Source of the DNA: JBBREP01 sp036501845
GTDB taxonomy: Bacteria; Actinomycetota; Acidimicrobiia; IMCC26256; PALSA-610
Reading direction: 5' to 3'
DNA length: 26,992 nucleotides
Assembly (NCBI GenBank): GCA_036501845.1
Contig: DASXZO010000163.1
Span: forward strand, 1 to 26,992
Position 1 is the stretch's first letter. The number at the start of each line of letters is the position of its first letter. Shown piece after piece: positions 13,179 to 20,574 of this stretch. The notes under the pieces were generated by a model, which saw only the letters and a list, made by a program, of their open reading frames with translations, was not told the origin of the DNA and made no database searches. Position numbers and translations under genes: made by a program.

Positions 13179-14849
13179 ATGCGGGGCTACAGCGCGCTCA
13201 AGAGTTCACGGGGAATCACGGTCGCGCTCGCCGCGACCCTGCTCGCCGCCGCGTGCTCGAGTACGACATCGGCACACAACGCGCCGGTTCCCTCGCCCCC
13301 GTCGAGCGCATCGGTAGCGACCTCCGACGGCCACCCATGCAACCACCCGGTCGTGGCACCGCCCACGGTGACGGCGGTTCCGGGGTCGGCGAGCGACAAG
13401 ACGATGGTGTCGTTCGACGGCACGCGCATCCGCCTGCATTGGTTCCCCGTAACCGGTGCCAGTGCCGCGCACCCCGCACCCACGGTGCTGATGGGTCCGG
13501 GTTGGGGCTCGGGCGGCGACACCAACGTCACGCCGAGCGGTGGCGGCGAAGGTGTGTTCGGCGCCCTGAGCATCGACGGCTTGCACGCGCACGGCTACAA
13601 CGTGCTCACCTGGGACCCGCGCGGGTTCGGCGTGTCGAGCGGCACGGTCACCATCGACGATCCGCAGCGCGAGGGCCGGGACGTGGAGCGCATGCTCGAC
13701 TGGATCGCGACGCAGCCTGGTGTGGAGCTCGATCGACCCGGTGATCCGCGCGTCGGCATGGCCGGTGGCTCGTACGGCGGTGGTATCCAGCTCGTGGTTG
13801 CGGGCATCGACTGCCGCGTCGACGCGATCGTGCCGTGGATCGCATGGAACTCGCTCGGCACGAGCCTCTACAAGTCAGGCGTGGCCAAGACGGGTTGGGG
13901 CAATCTCCTCTATGGCATCGCCGCGTCACGCAACCTCGATCCGCACATTCGCAGCGCGTGGCGCGCGTCGAACACCGTCGGCGCGATCAGCGCGGCCGAT
14001 CACGCGTGGTTCGTGAGCCACGGCCCCGGTGCAGCGATCGACAAGGTCGACGTGCCCACACTGTTCGTGCAGGGCACCGTCGACACGCTGTTCACGCTCG
14101 ACGAGGCGATAACCAACTATCACTCGCTACGTAACCGCAACGTGCCCACGGCGATGCTCTGGTACTGCGGCGGTCACGGAGTGTGCCTCACGCCGCAGGG
14201 CGATGCGGGCGCACCCAACCGCGACACGCTCGCGTGGCTCGACCACTACCTGCAGCACAAGGCCGTGGACCTCGGCCCGCGCTTCTCGATGGTCGACCAG
14301 CGAGGCGTCACCTACACCGCGTCCGACTATCCGGTCGACACCCACGCGTCGTTCGGTGCGGTGGTGCACGGCACGCTGAACCTTGTTGCTTCGGGCGGCT
14401 CGGGCCCGGCGACCACGAAGGGCTCCAAGGACCAGCTCGCCGGGGTTGCCGGAGGCATCACACCGGCACGGGCTACCAACGCCGTGAACGTCACAGTGGT
14501 CGGCGATCACAACGGCACTGTGATTGCCGGCGCGCCGACCGTGCAGCTCGCCTACTCCGGCACGGCGCCCGCGGGCACAAGGCCAACCGCGGTGTTCGGA
14601 CAGCTCGTCGACGACACGACCGGTCTCGTCGTCGGCAACCAGGTCACTCCGATCCCGTTGGCCCTCGACGGCAAGCAGCACTCGTTGACCGTGCCGCTCG
14701 AGACGATCGCGTTCACGCTCGAGAACGGCGCGCGCCTCACGCTGCAGATCGTCGCGACCACGGTGGCCTACGCCACTCCACGCCTTGGCGGGAAGGTCAC
14801 GATGCGAGTGTCGTTGCACCTGCCTGAGTCGACGCTCACACCCCGCTGA
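13179..14849 (+). CDS. Lipoprotein acyl hydrolase of the X-Pro dipeptidyl-peptidase (S15/CocE-like) type
   Basis: The 556-aa protein starts with a lipoprotein signal: basic N-terminus, hydrophobic 13-25, lipobox LAAAC with C26 as the predicted lipidated cysteine. It is therefore expected on the outer face of the membrane. The alpha/beta-hydrolase domain (about 75-375) has the oxyanion region GPGWGSGGD, WDPRGFGVSSG, nucleophile elbow GGSYGG with S198, acid D302 (QGTVDTLFT) and H333 (CGGHGVC). A C-terminal beta-rich domain (about 385-556) resembles the jelly-roll of S15 enzymes. Family members cleave X-Pro peptides or esters; which one is unclear. ATG 13179 gives a proper signal peptide; GTG 13140 is an alternative. 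It ends 3 bp from the convergent hydrolase gene. Confidence 0.87.
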   Translation: MRGYSALKSSRGITVALAATLLAAACSSTTSAHNAPVPSPPSSASVATSDGHPCNHPVVAPPTVTAVPGSASDKTMVSFDGTRIRLHWFPVTGASAAHPAPTVLMGPGWGSGGDTNVTPSGGGEGVFGALSIDGLHAHGYNVLTWDPRGFGVSSGTVTIDDPQREGRDVERMLDWIATQPGVELDRPGDPRVGMAGGSYGGGIQLVVAGIDCRVDAIVPWIAWNSLGTSLYKSGVAKTGWGNLLYGIAASRNLDPHIRSAWRASNTVGAISAADHAWFVSHGPGAAIDKVDVPTLFVQGTVDTLFTLDEAITNYHSLRNRNVPTAMLWYCGGHGVCLTPQGDAGAPNRDTLAWLDHYLQHKAVDLGPRFSMVDQRGVTYTASDYPVDTHASFGAVVHGTLNLVASGGSGPATTKGSKDQLAGVAGGITPARATNAVNVTVVGDHNGTVIAGAPTVQLAYSGTAPAGTRPTAVFGQLVDDTTGLVVGNQVTPIPLALDGKQHSLTVPLETIAFTLENGARLTLQIVATTVAYATPRLGGKVTMRVSLHLPESTLTPR

Positions 14850-14852
14850 GCT

Positions 14853-15776
14853 TCACCCGCTCACGAAGTCGGCGATGAGCGCGGCGAGCTCCACGGGCTT
14901 GTCGCCCTGGATGCTGTGGCCCGCGCCTTCCACGTGTTCGACGCGCGCGTCGGGCTTGCGGCGCAGCAGCTCGGCCTCGTCGTCATCGTCCACCACGGAT
15001 TGCGCGGTCATGCCGCGCACGAGCATCAACGGCGCCTCGAGGTTGCCCACCACATCCCACAACCATCCGAAGTCGGGGTGCTGTGCGGCACTCGCGGCGT
15101 CGTCGGCGGTCGGCATCCGGAAGCGCATGTAACGCCACACCCAGCTGCCGTCGTCGCGCTGCACGGCGTTGTGGAGAATGCCGCGCCGCAGCGACGACTC
15201 CGTACGCGATGGATTGAACTCGATCGTTCGTTGCAACAGGTCGTCGAAGCTGTCGAAGCTCTCGGGACCGTTCACGAACGCGGCGATCGCGGCCGCCTTC
15301 GTCTGATTCACGCCGGGCGTCACGTCGACGAGCACCGCGGCGCGCACCACGTCGGGATGCGCGCCGGCGAGCGCGATGGTGGTGGCACCGCCGAGCGACA
15401 TGCCGACGACTGCGCGTGCATCGGGCGCGAGCGCGCGGATCGCGGTAGCCACATCGTCGGCGTTCTCCCGCACCCCGAGTGATCCTGCTTTGCCCCCGTC
15501 GGAATGCCCATGGCCGGAGAGATCGATCGCCACGAGCGGTCGATCGAGCGCGAGTGCCACCGTGTCCCAGGTGTGGGCGTTTTGCGCGCCGCCGTGCAGC
15601 AGCACGATCTCGGGTGAACCGTTGCCCCACACGAGCGCGCTGAGGTTGCGGCCGTCGCCCATCGGTGTCGCGACCCGCCGCACGGCCGGCTGGCCGCGCC
15701 AGGGAATGCCGAACTCGTCGGCGTTGTCGCGGAACATCGACATCTCGTCGTACGGGACGCGCTCGAAGTCGGCCAT
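14853..15776 (-). CDS. Alpha/beta-fold hydrolase
   Basis: The 307-aa protein has the alpha/beta-hydrolase core: oxyanion HGGAQNAHTWD at about 61-71, DLSGHGHSDGG at 85-95, nucleophile S127 in GMSLGG, an Asp-rich acid loop (about 265-272, VVDDDDEAE) and the final His in EGAGHSIQGDKP. There is no signal peptide, so it is cytosolic. Substrates in this family range from esters to epoxides and C-C bonds; nothing here decides between them. ATG 15776 is the natural start; the frame runs on upstream to 16220, but that part is antisense to the dioxygenase gene. It is divergent from the PhyH-like gene over 66 bp, which must hold both promoters. Confidence 0.87.
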   Translation of the reverse strand: MADFERVPYDEMSMFRDNADEFGIPWRGQPAVRRVATPMGDGRNLSALVWGNGSPEIVLLHGGAQNAHTWDTVALALDRPLVAIDLSGHGHSDGGKAGSLGVRENADDVATAIRALAPDARAVVGMSLGGATTIALAGAHPDVVRAAVLVDVTPGVNQTKAAAIAAFVNGPESFDSFDDLLQRTIEFNPSRTESSLRRGILHNAVQRDDGSWVWRYMRFRMPTADDAASAAQHPDFGWLWDVVGNLEAPLMLVRGMTAQSVVDDDDEAELLRRKPDARVEHVEGAGHSIQGDKPVELAALIADFVSG

Positions 15777-15842
15777 GGCGCCATCCTCGCGGCGCGCGTC
15801 GCTCTGATCCAAAACCGTGCCCCGCGTCGTAGCCTGGCGTGC

Positions 15843-16643
15843 GTGCCGGCGGAGCTCCCGAACATGTACGCGGTGTTCGCGGCCGGCGATGCTGCGGCCA
15901 CGAGGCACTTCGCCGACCACGGTTGGGTGGTCACCGCGCCCTTTGACGACGCCCAAGTGGCCACGATCCGGCGCGCCGTCGACGAGATCGCGGCATGGCC
16001 CGACCACGGCAACGGTTGGCTGCACTATCGCGAGCTCACCGAGCACGGGCCGCGCCTGTGCCGCACCGAGAATTTCGTGCCGTTCCATGCCGAGCTGGGC
16101 GCGCTGCTCACCGACGGGCCGATGATGACGGTGGCATCGGCGCTGCTCGACGAGCCGGCGGTGCTCTACAAGGAGAAGATCAACTACAAGCTCGCCGGCG
16201 GCGCGGGTTACGCGCCGCACCAGGACGGTCTGGCGTATCGCTTCGTCGACTCGCTCGTGTCGTGCCAGGTCGCAGTGGACGGCGCGTCACTCGACAACGG
16301 CTGCCTCGAAGTGGTGTCGGGGATGCATCACGAGGTGCTGCCCACCGACGCGCGCGAGTGCATCGCGCCGGAGGTGGTCGCTTCACTCGACTGGACGCCG
16401 GTCGAGGTGGAGCCGGGCCATGCCGTGTGGTTCCACTCGCTCACGCCGCATCGCAGCGGTCCGAATACGACCGCCCGCGACCGGCGAGCCTTGTATCCCA
16501 CGTACAACGCGCGGTCGGCCGGCGATTTACGCGCCGCGTACTACGAGCGCAAGCAGGCCGAGTTCGCGGATGGCACCGCACGCGCAGCTGACGTTCCGGT
16601 ATCGCTCATCGGCGACTTCCAGGGTCGTCCAGTACCGCGCTGA
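15843..16643 (+). CDS. Phytanoyl-CoA dioxygenase (PhyH)-family Fe(II)/2-oxoglutarate oxygenase
   Basis: The 266-aa protein has the PhyH order: FADHGWVVTAPF near the N-terminus, KEKINYKLAGGAGYAPHQDG with the HxD iron ligands H126 and D128, the SLDNGCLEVVSGMHH segment, and WFHSLTPHRSGPN with the distal His (H203) and the following Arg/Ser for 2-oxoglutarate. All key residues are present, so it should hydroxylate a small molecule or lipid-derived substrate using O2 and 2-oxoglutarate. The substrate is unknown. The start is GTG 15843, with ATG 15864 as an alternative. The last 38 bp overlap the 3' end of the convergent coiled-coil gene. Confidence 0.88.
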   Translation: MPAELPNMYAVFAAGDAAATRHFADHGWVVTAPFDDAQVATIRRAVDEIAAWPDHGNGWLHYRELTEHGPRLCRTENFVPFHAELGALLTDGPMMTVASALLDEPAVLYKEKINYKLAGGAGYAPHQDGLAYRFVDSLVSCQVAVDGASLDNGCLEVVSGMHHEVLPTDARECIAPEVVASLDWTPVEVEPGHAVWFHSLTPHRSGPNTTARDRRALYPTYNARSAGDLRAAYYERKQAEFADGTARAADVPVSLIGDFQGRPVPR

Positions 16644-17328
16644 CGCCGTCCTCTGCCACGGCGTCGATCACGATTTCGCCGACGACGTCGAGTGGCCGCA
16701 GATCGCAGGCGTCGAACAGCACCGGGAGCTGCACGTGGTCGGCATGCCGCGCGAGCCGGTAGTGCTCGATGCCGTCGCGCTCCACGATCTCGACCACCTC
16801 GAAGCCGTCGACCCAGCGGTTCTGGAATCGCGACCGCACTTCCACGATGCAACCGGGCCGGAGCTCGATGTCGTCACTCTCGCGACTCTCGCCGGTGGGC
16901 GCGGCGATGGCCTGCGGCCCCATGCCGTCGCGCGGCTGCACCTCGGCGTGCGCGAGTGCGTCGAAGGTGAGGTCGACCGTGTGCGGCTCGATGGTGCCAC
17001 CCAGCACGGTCGCGACGCCGGGGCCGGCCGGCCGGATGAACGCGAGCGCCATCTCGCGCGCGACGAACTCGACGGCGGCGAGACTGGCGCGGTGATCGCG
17101 CGCGTCGGCCGCGAGTTGCTCGGCGATGGCGTCGAGCGCGGTGGCCACACGGTCGAGCGATTCCGACAGCGACTGCTCGCGTGCGCGTGCGTCGCGGTCG
17201 AGACCGGTCGCGAGATCGTCGACGCGGGCCTGCACCGATGTCTCGATCTCGGCGCGCGCCTCGACGACTTCAGCGTGCAGAAGCCGGGAGATCTCTGTGC
17301 TCGCCCAGGCGCGGGCGCGCCGAAACAC
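16606..17328 (-). CDS. Coiled-coil protein with C-terminal SH3/Tudor-like domain, unknown function
   Basis: The 240-aa product starts at GTG 17328. Residues 15-90 form a long charged helix with heptad character (EARAEIETSVQARVDDLA, then SLSESLDRVATALDAIAEQL). After a variable middle, residues 165-222 look like a small beta-barrel: IELRPGCIVEVRSRF, NRWVDGFEVVEIV, YRLARHADHVQLPVLFDACDLRPL. That pattern recurs in actinobacterial proteins of unknown function. No signal peptide or membrane span is visible. It lies 54 bp downstream of the probable GGDEF-like gene on the same strand, so the two may form an operon. It overlaps the convergent PhyH-like gene by 38 bp. Confidence 0.72.
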   Translation of the reverse strand: MFRRARAWASTEISRLLHAEVVEARAEIETSVQARVDDLATGLDRDARAREQSLSESLDRVATALDAIAEQLAADARDHRASLAAVEFVAREMALAFIRPAGPGVATVLGGTIEPHTVDLTFDALAHAEVQPRDGMGPQAIAAPTGESRESDDIELRPGCIVEVRSRFQNRWVDGFEVVEIVERDGIEHYRLARHADHVQLPVLFDACDLRPLDVVGEIVIDAVAEDGVSAVLDDPGSRR

Positions 17329-17382
17329 CCGTCATCCTCGAAACGCACAACAGAGAAACTCCACCGTTGCGGAGGCTAACGC

Positions 17383-18153
17383 TCACTCGTCGGGCGTGCT
17401 GGGATCCCGCGCCGCGATCGCCTCGGCAAGGCGCTGGCGCGCGAGGTCGAGCAAGCGGTGCGCGTCGTCGGCGTCGGCGGGACAGCGGATCAACCCGAAC
17501 GCGCAGCGCGGCAGCCCGGTGCTGCGGATCGCGGTCGCGAGCAGCGCGGCGGCTTCGTCGTCGCGCGTTGCGGGCAACAACACCGTGATCGCGTCGAACC
17601 CCGCAGGCGCGACGTCGGCGATGTCGCCGGGGCGCAAACCCGAACAAACTCCCGCGATCCGCGCGGGCGAGTGGTCGCCGTCGTCGAAGCGCACCAGAGC
17701 GAGCGTGAAGGCCCAACCGTGGTCGCGCGCCCGGGCGGCCGCGCCGACGAGCGCCTCAGTCGGTTCGCGACGAATGGGTGACGCGACGCGTGCCGCGGGC
17801 AGGTCGTCGTGCAGCGCGTGCACCGCGGCGCCGATGCTTGCCCGCAGGAGCTCGGTCTGGTCGCGGTCGAGCCGGGCCACGAGTTCGGCGGGCTCGGTCC
17901 ACACGCCGGGCGCGCCGAACAGCCCGATGGGTTCGACGCCGAGTGGCGCGCGGGCCGAGGTGAACACCTGCCGCCCGAGCCGCTGGTCGTCGACCGCCAC
18001 CACCACTCGCTCGGCGGTGAGCACGGCAGCGAGCTCGGTGAGCGCGTCGGCGATGACGCCGAGCGGACGATCACCCTCGGCGAGCCGCGTGGCGAGCCGC
18101 GTCACGACCGCGACCGCCGTCAGACCTCCGCCCTGCGCCGCCGGTGTGCTCAC
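17383..18153 (-). CDS. Probable GAF-like plus degenerate GGDEF protein
   Basis: The 256-aa product starts at GTG 18153 (the frame is open to 18240, but the extra part is unstructured). The first half (AVVTRLATRLAEGDRPLGVIADALTELAAVL, then ERVVVAVDD) looks like the start of a GAF domain. The second half (about 150-256) has the strand and helix order of a GGDEF domain: FTLALVRFDD, then LRPGDIADVAPAGFDAITVLLPA, then an RSTGLPRCAFGLIRCP-like strand and a final helix LLDLARQRLAEA. The GGDEF signature is replaced by AGFDA, so cyclase activity is not expected, while RPGD stands close to the usual RxxD c-di-GMP site. A signalling receptor role is inference. No membrane segment is seen. Confidence 0.65.
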   Translation of the reverse strand: MSTPAAQGGGLTAVAVVTRLATRLAEGDRPLGVIADALTELAAVLTAERVVVAVDDQRLGRQVFTSARAPLGVEPIGLFGAPGVWTEPAELVARLDRDQTELLRASIGAAVHALHDDLPAARVASPIRREPTEALVGAAARARDHGWAFTLALVRFDDGDHSPARIAGVCSGLRPGDIADVAPAGFDAITVLLPATRDDEAAALLATAIRSTGLPRCAFGLIRCPADADDAHRLLDLARQRLAEAIAARDPSTPDE

Positions 18154-18233
18154 TGTCGCGGCGAGCGTACTGCGGCTGCTGTTGCTCAGGTACTGGGGTG
18201 CGGCTGGTGGGCAGTCGCGATCCACCTCGGGGC

Positions 18234-18263
18234 TTGACACCGCGCCCCGCTTGCGCTGATGGT
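18234..18263 (+). promoter_or_regulatory. Possible promoter of the secreted-protein gene
   Basis: TTGACA (18234-18239) matches the -35 consensus exactly. With an 18-bp spacer, GATGGT (18258-18263) is a weak -10. The gene starts at 18317 after AAAGGGG (18300-18306). Confidence 0.45.
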
Positions 18264-18316
18264 GCTGAGAGGGGCGCGGCAGCTGGGTCCGTGCCCACAG
18301 AAAGGGGACTCATCTC

Positions 18317-18964
18317 ATGGGGAAATTGACTCGAGCGGTCGCGTTGGCAACCGTGCTGGCTGCAGGCGCCTTCGGAGTGCAGGCGGCGTTCGGTGCCAAC
18401 AGCAATGTGTCGTCGACGAGCTTCTCGTTGTTCCCGAACGCGTCGTTCGTCAACTGCATGCGCAAGAACGCATCGACCACGCCGACAGCCACTGCGACGG
18501 TGCAGCGCGGCGCGCAGAACGACACGCTCACGCTCAAGCTGGCCGGCTTCAAGCCGAACCTCGGCTTCGACCTGTTCACGGTGCAGCGCAGCAACCAGCT
18601 GGCATCGGGCACACCGAACCCGAACTTCACCACGTTCGGCATGGCCTGGTACCAGTCGGACGTGGAAACCAACAGCAGCGGTGCCGCAACCGTCACGGTG
18701 AAGTCGATCTTGCTCGACCAGATCTTCGGCTTCGATCCCGACGTGTCGCTGGCGCCCACGAACACGTTCCATGTGGGCTTCTGGTTCGACTCGGTTGCCG
18801 AGGCGCAGCCGTGCTCGCCCACCACGCTCGCGCCGACGCCGTTCAACGGTGAGCACCACGCCGGCCCCGTGGCGTTCATCACGCGCCCGAACTCGAAGAC
18901 CGCGCTCGGCCCGCTCTGCACCGCGCCGGTGAAGTCGGGCAGCACGTTCACCTGCAAGCCCTGA
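18317..18964 (+). CDS. Secreted protein of unknown function
   Basis: The 215-aa protein has a clear Sec signal peptide: MGKLTR, hydrophobic 7-24, likely cleavage near QAAFGA at about 26. The mature part is rich in Ser, Thr, Asn and Pro, with alternating beta-type strands (ATVQRGAQNDTLTLKLAGF, AATVTVKSILLDQIFGF) and three well-spaced Cys (in NCMRK, QPCSP, and the last pair near PLCTAP and FTCKP, four in total), which could form disulfides outside the cell. I recognise no family; it resembles small actinobacterial secreted beta-rich proteins. It has its own likely promoter and a strong terminator that overlaps its stop codon. Confidence 0.82.
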   Translation: MGKLTRAVALATVLAAGAFGVQAAFGANSNVSSTSFSLFPNASFVNCMRKNASTTPTATATVQRGAQNDTLTLKLAGFKPNLGFDLFTVQRSNQLASGTPNPNFTTFGMAWYQSDVETNSSGAATVTVKSILLDQIFGFDPDVSLAPTNTFHVGFWFDSVAEAQPCSPTTLAPTPFNGEHHAGPVAFITRPNSKTALGPLCTAPVKSGSTFTCKP

Positions 18965-19009
18965 CGCAGTGACGGGGAAGGCGCCCTTGCGCCTTCCCCG
19001 TCGCGTCAG
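18961..19009. terminator. Strong bidirectional terminator spanning both stop codons
   Basis: A perfect 14-bp stem, GACGGGGAAGGCGC (18971-18984) with GCGCCTTCCCCGTC (18989-19002), closes a CCTT loop. An outer 7-bp stem, CTGACGC (18961-18967) with GCGTCAG (19003-19009), contains the TGA stops of both convergent genes. Confidence 0.9.
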
Positions 19010-19548
19010 GCCTTGACCGCTTCGATCTCGAGCTCGATCTTCACCTTCTCGCCAACGACGACGCCGCCGGTCTCGAGCGGCATGTTGAAGTCGATGTTCC
19101 AGTCCTTGCGGGCGATCTCGGTGTGCGCGCTGAAGCCGGCACGGGTGCCGCCCCACGGGTCGGCGCCGACGCCTTCGAACTCGAGTTCGAACTCCACCGG
19201 ACGAGTCACGCCCTTGATCGTGAGGTCGCCGAGCAGCACGTAGTCGTCGCCCTTCTCCTTCACGCCGGTGCTCGAGAATGTCATCTCAGGGTGGGTCTCG
19301 GTATTGAAGAAGTCTGCGCCGCGCAGGTGTGCGTCGCGGCCTTCGTCGTCGGTGTTCACCGACGCGAGGTCGACCGTCGCTTGCACGCTCGACTGCAGCG
19401 GGTCCGCGTCGATCGTGAGGCTGCCCGAGAAGGTGCCGAAGCGGCCGCGGACCTTGCTGATCATGAGGTGGCGCACGGTGAAGCCCACCGTCGAGTGCGA
19501 CGGGTCGATGTTCCAGGTGCCGGGGGCGAGCTGGCTCAGATCACTCAT
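19006..19548 (-). CDS. YceI-family lipid-binding-like protein
   Basis: The 180-aa protein matches YceI along its whole length: GTWNIDPSHSTVGFTVRHLMISKVRGRF at the start, ADPLQSSVQATVDLASVNTDDEGRDAHLRGADFFNTETHPEMTF in the middle, then DLTIKGVTRPVEFELEFEG and ARKDWNIDFNMPLETGGVVVGEKVKIELE at the end. The family forms a lipocalin-like barrel that binds polyisoprenoid-type lipids. There is no signal peptide here, so it is probably cytosolic, unlike the periplasmic E. coli YceI. ATG 19548 is followed upstream by AGGAGA, a good ribosome site. It is divergent from a MarR gene and shares its regulatory region. Confidence 0.93.
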   Translation of the reverse strand: MSDLSQLAPGTWNIDPSHSTVGFTVRHLMISKVRGRFGTFSGSLTIDADPLQSSVQATVDLASVNTDDEGRDAHLRGADFFNTETHPEMTFSSTGVKEKGDDYVLLGDLTIKGVTRPVEFELEFEGVGADPWGGTRAGFSAHTEIARKDWNIDFNMPLETGGVVVGEKVKIELEIEAVKA

Positions 19549-19591
19549 TTTCTGTCTCCTCGATTCGCATCATGTCGTGATGCCAGAACTG

Positions 19592-19603
19592 TTGCGTATG
19601 CAA
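19592..19603. promoter_or_regulatory. Operator 1, 12-bp palindrome (likely MarR site)
   Basis: TTGCGTATGCAA is a near-perfect dyad. It overlaps TTGCGT, the likely -35 of the plus-strand marR promoter. Confidence 0.65.
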
Positions 19604-19620
19604 GCAACCTACTCTATAAT
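19592..19620 (+). promoter_or_regulatory. marR promoter with consensus -10
   Basis: TTGCGT (19592-19597), a 17-bp spacer and a perfect TATAAT (19615-19620) form a good housekeeping promoter. Transcription should begin near 19627, inside operator 2. Confidence 0.7.
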
Positions 19621-19634
19621 GGTTGCAGATGCAA
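19606..19634 (-). promoter_or_regulatory. yceI promoter, face to face with the marR promoter
   Basis: Read on the minus strand, TTGCAT (19634-19629), 17 bp and TAGGTT (19611-19606) form a promoter that mirrors the plus-strand one. The start would lie near 19599, inside operator 1. Confidence 0.5.
19623..19634. promoter_or_regulatory. Operator 2, 12-bp palindrome (likely MarR site)
   Basis: TTGCAGATGCAA is a 5-2-5 perfect palindrome. It matches operator 1 at ten of twelve positions, and the centres are 31 bp apart, about three helical turns. Confidence 0.65.
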
Positions 19635-19661
19635 TAGTTCTTGGAGCGGGACGGCCGTAGC

Positions 19662-20195
19662 ATGAAGAAGATGACGACGCCCACGCCGCGGTGGCTGGAT
19701 CACGAAGAGATGTCGGCGTGGCGCGGCCTCGTCGAGACGTTCGCCGACGTCGAGGCCGATCTCGACGCCGACCTCCAGCGCGCCCACGGCATGACGAGCG
19801 GCGACTACGGCGTGCTGGTGCACCTGTCGGAAGAGGAATCCGGCCGGCTGCGCATGTGTGACCTGGCCGAACGTCTCCACCTCTCACCGAGTGGGCTCAC
19901 TCGCCGGATCGACAGCCTCGTGCGCAACGGGCTCGTCCGGCGCGAGCAGGCGCCCGAGGATCGGCGCGTGATCTGGGCCGTGCTCACGCCTGAAGGTCGC
20001 CGGCGCATCGAGGTGGCCGCGCCCGACCACGTCGAGAGCGTGCGCCGTTGCTTTTTCGATCATCTCTCGCGCACCCAGGTGCGCGAGCTGGGCCGCGCGC
20101 TCGCGGCCTTGCGGTCGGGACGCGCCGCAACCGCCGCGCCCGGCTCGAGGCGCGCCGGCATCGATGCCGGGCACGCCGGACACGCCGCACGCTGA
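19662..20195 (+). CDS. MarR-family transcriptional regulator
   Basis: The 177-aa protein has the MarR winged helix-turn-helix: DYGVLVHLSEEESGRLRMCDLAERLHLSPSGLTRRIDSLVRNGLVRREQAPEDRRVIWAVLTPEGRRRI. The recognition helix and the D-R-R-wing pattern are both present. N- and C-terminal helices supply the dimer. Family members bind palindromes as dimers and release DNA when they bind a small aromatic or are oxidised. The start is ATG 19662. It is divergent from yceI, and two matching palindromes overlap both promoters, so it probably represses yceI and itself. It ends 6 bp from a convergent small gene; the C-terminal 30 residues are disordered. Confidence 0.93.
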   Translation: MKKMTTPTPRWLDHEEMSAWRGLVETFADVEADLDADLQRAHGMTSGDYGVLVHLSEEESGRLRMCDLAERLHLSPSGLTRRIDSLVRNGLVRREQAPEDRRVIWAVLTPEGRRRIEVAAPDHVESVRRCFFDHLSRTQVRELGRALAALRSGRAATAAPGSRRAGIDAGHAGHAAR

Positions 20196-20219
20196 CGAGG
20201 CTCAGCGCCGGCCGGCGCT
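20190..20219. terminator. Inverted repeats between the MarR gene and the small convergent gene
   Basis: CGCTGA (20190-20195) and TCAGCG (20202-20207) pair around six bases and contain both stop codons. They overlap a perfect 16-bp palindrome, AGCGCCGGCCGGCGCT, at 20204-20219. Confidence 0.5.
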
Positions 20220-20489
20220 CACAGGCCGTTGCGTGCGCTTGGCGCCCTTTCGCGCCGTCGCTTCTGCTGCGGCGCGCGCCCGTGTCTCGAGGAGCTGGGT
20301 GGTTTCGAACGTCCACTGGTCGAGGAACTCGGCCGACACCCCGTCGCTGAAGATCACGTCGGCGGCCGACTCGAGCACTGTGCGCACCGTCTCGGCGATG
20401 GGCTGTTCGTCGAGCGAGCGGAGATCGACCACGTCGCGCTCCGACGGCGTGGGCCGCGCGGGCTGGTGCGATCGGTCGGGGTCCACCAT
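20202..20489 (-). CDS. Small protein of unknown function (95 aa)
   Basis: The start is well supported: ATG 20489 has GGAGG (minus strand, 20499-20495) five nt upstream. The core (DLRSLDEQPIAETVRTVLESAADVIF, then GVSAEFLDQWTFETTQLLETRARAAAEATA) is helical and soluble. The last 15 residues are basic (ARKGAKRTQRPVSAGRR) and may touch nucleic acid. No family is recognised. It is the last gene of a minus-strand run, but an 85-bp gap and a possible terminator separate it from the rhodanese gene, so it may have its own promoter. Confidence 0.68.
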   Translation of the reverse strand: MVDPDRSHQPARPTPSERDVVDLRSLDEQPIAETVRTVLESAADVIFSDGVSAEFLDQWTFETTQLLETRARAAAEATARKGAKRTQRPVSAGRR

Positions 20490-20536
20490 GACAACCTCCG
20501 TACCCCGCCCGCGGTCTCATCGTACGAAAGGTCGGT

Positions 20537-20570
20537 AAAAATTGGTGGATGGTGTTGGCGAAAGGCCAAT
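20537..20570 (-). terminator. Possible terminator after the rhodanese gene
   Basis: On the minus strand ATTGG (20570-20566) can pair with CCAAT (20545-20541), directly followed by five T (20541-20537). A smaller TTGGC-GCCAA repeat lies inside at 20555-20569. Confidence 0.35.
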
Positions 20571-20574
20571 GAAA

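Noticed and set aside
17126..18259. Ser/Arg-rich frame on the plus strand
   Set aside because: Composition is that of a shadow frame in GC-rich DNA. The minus-strand genes in the same place have structured sequence.
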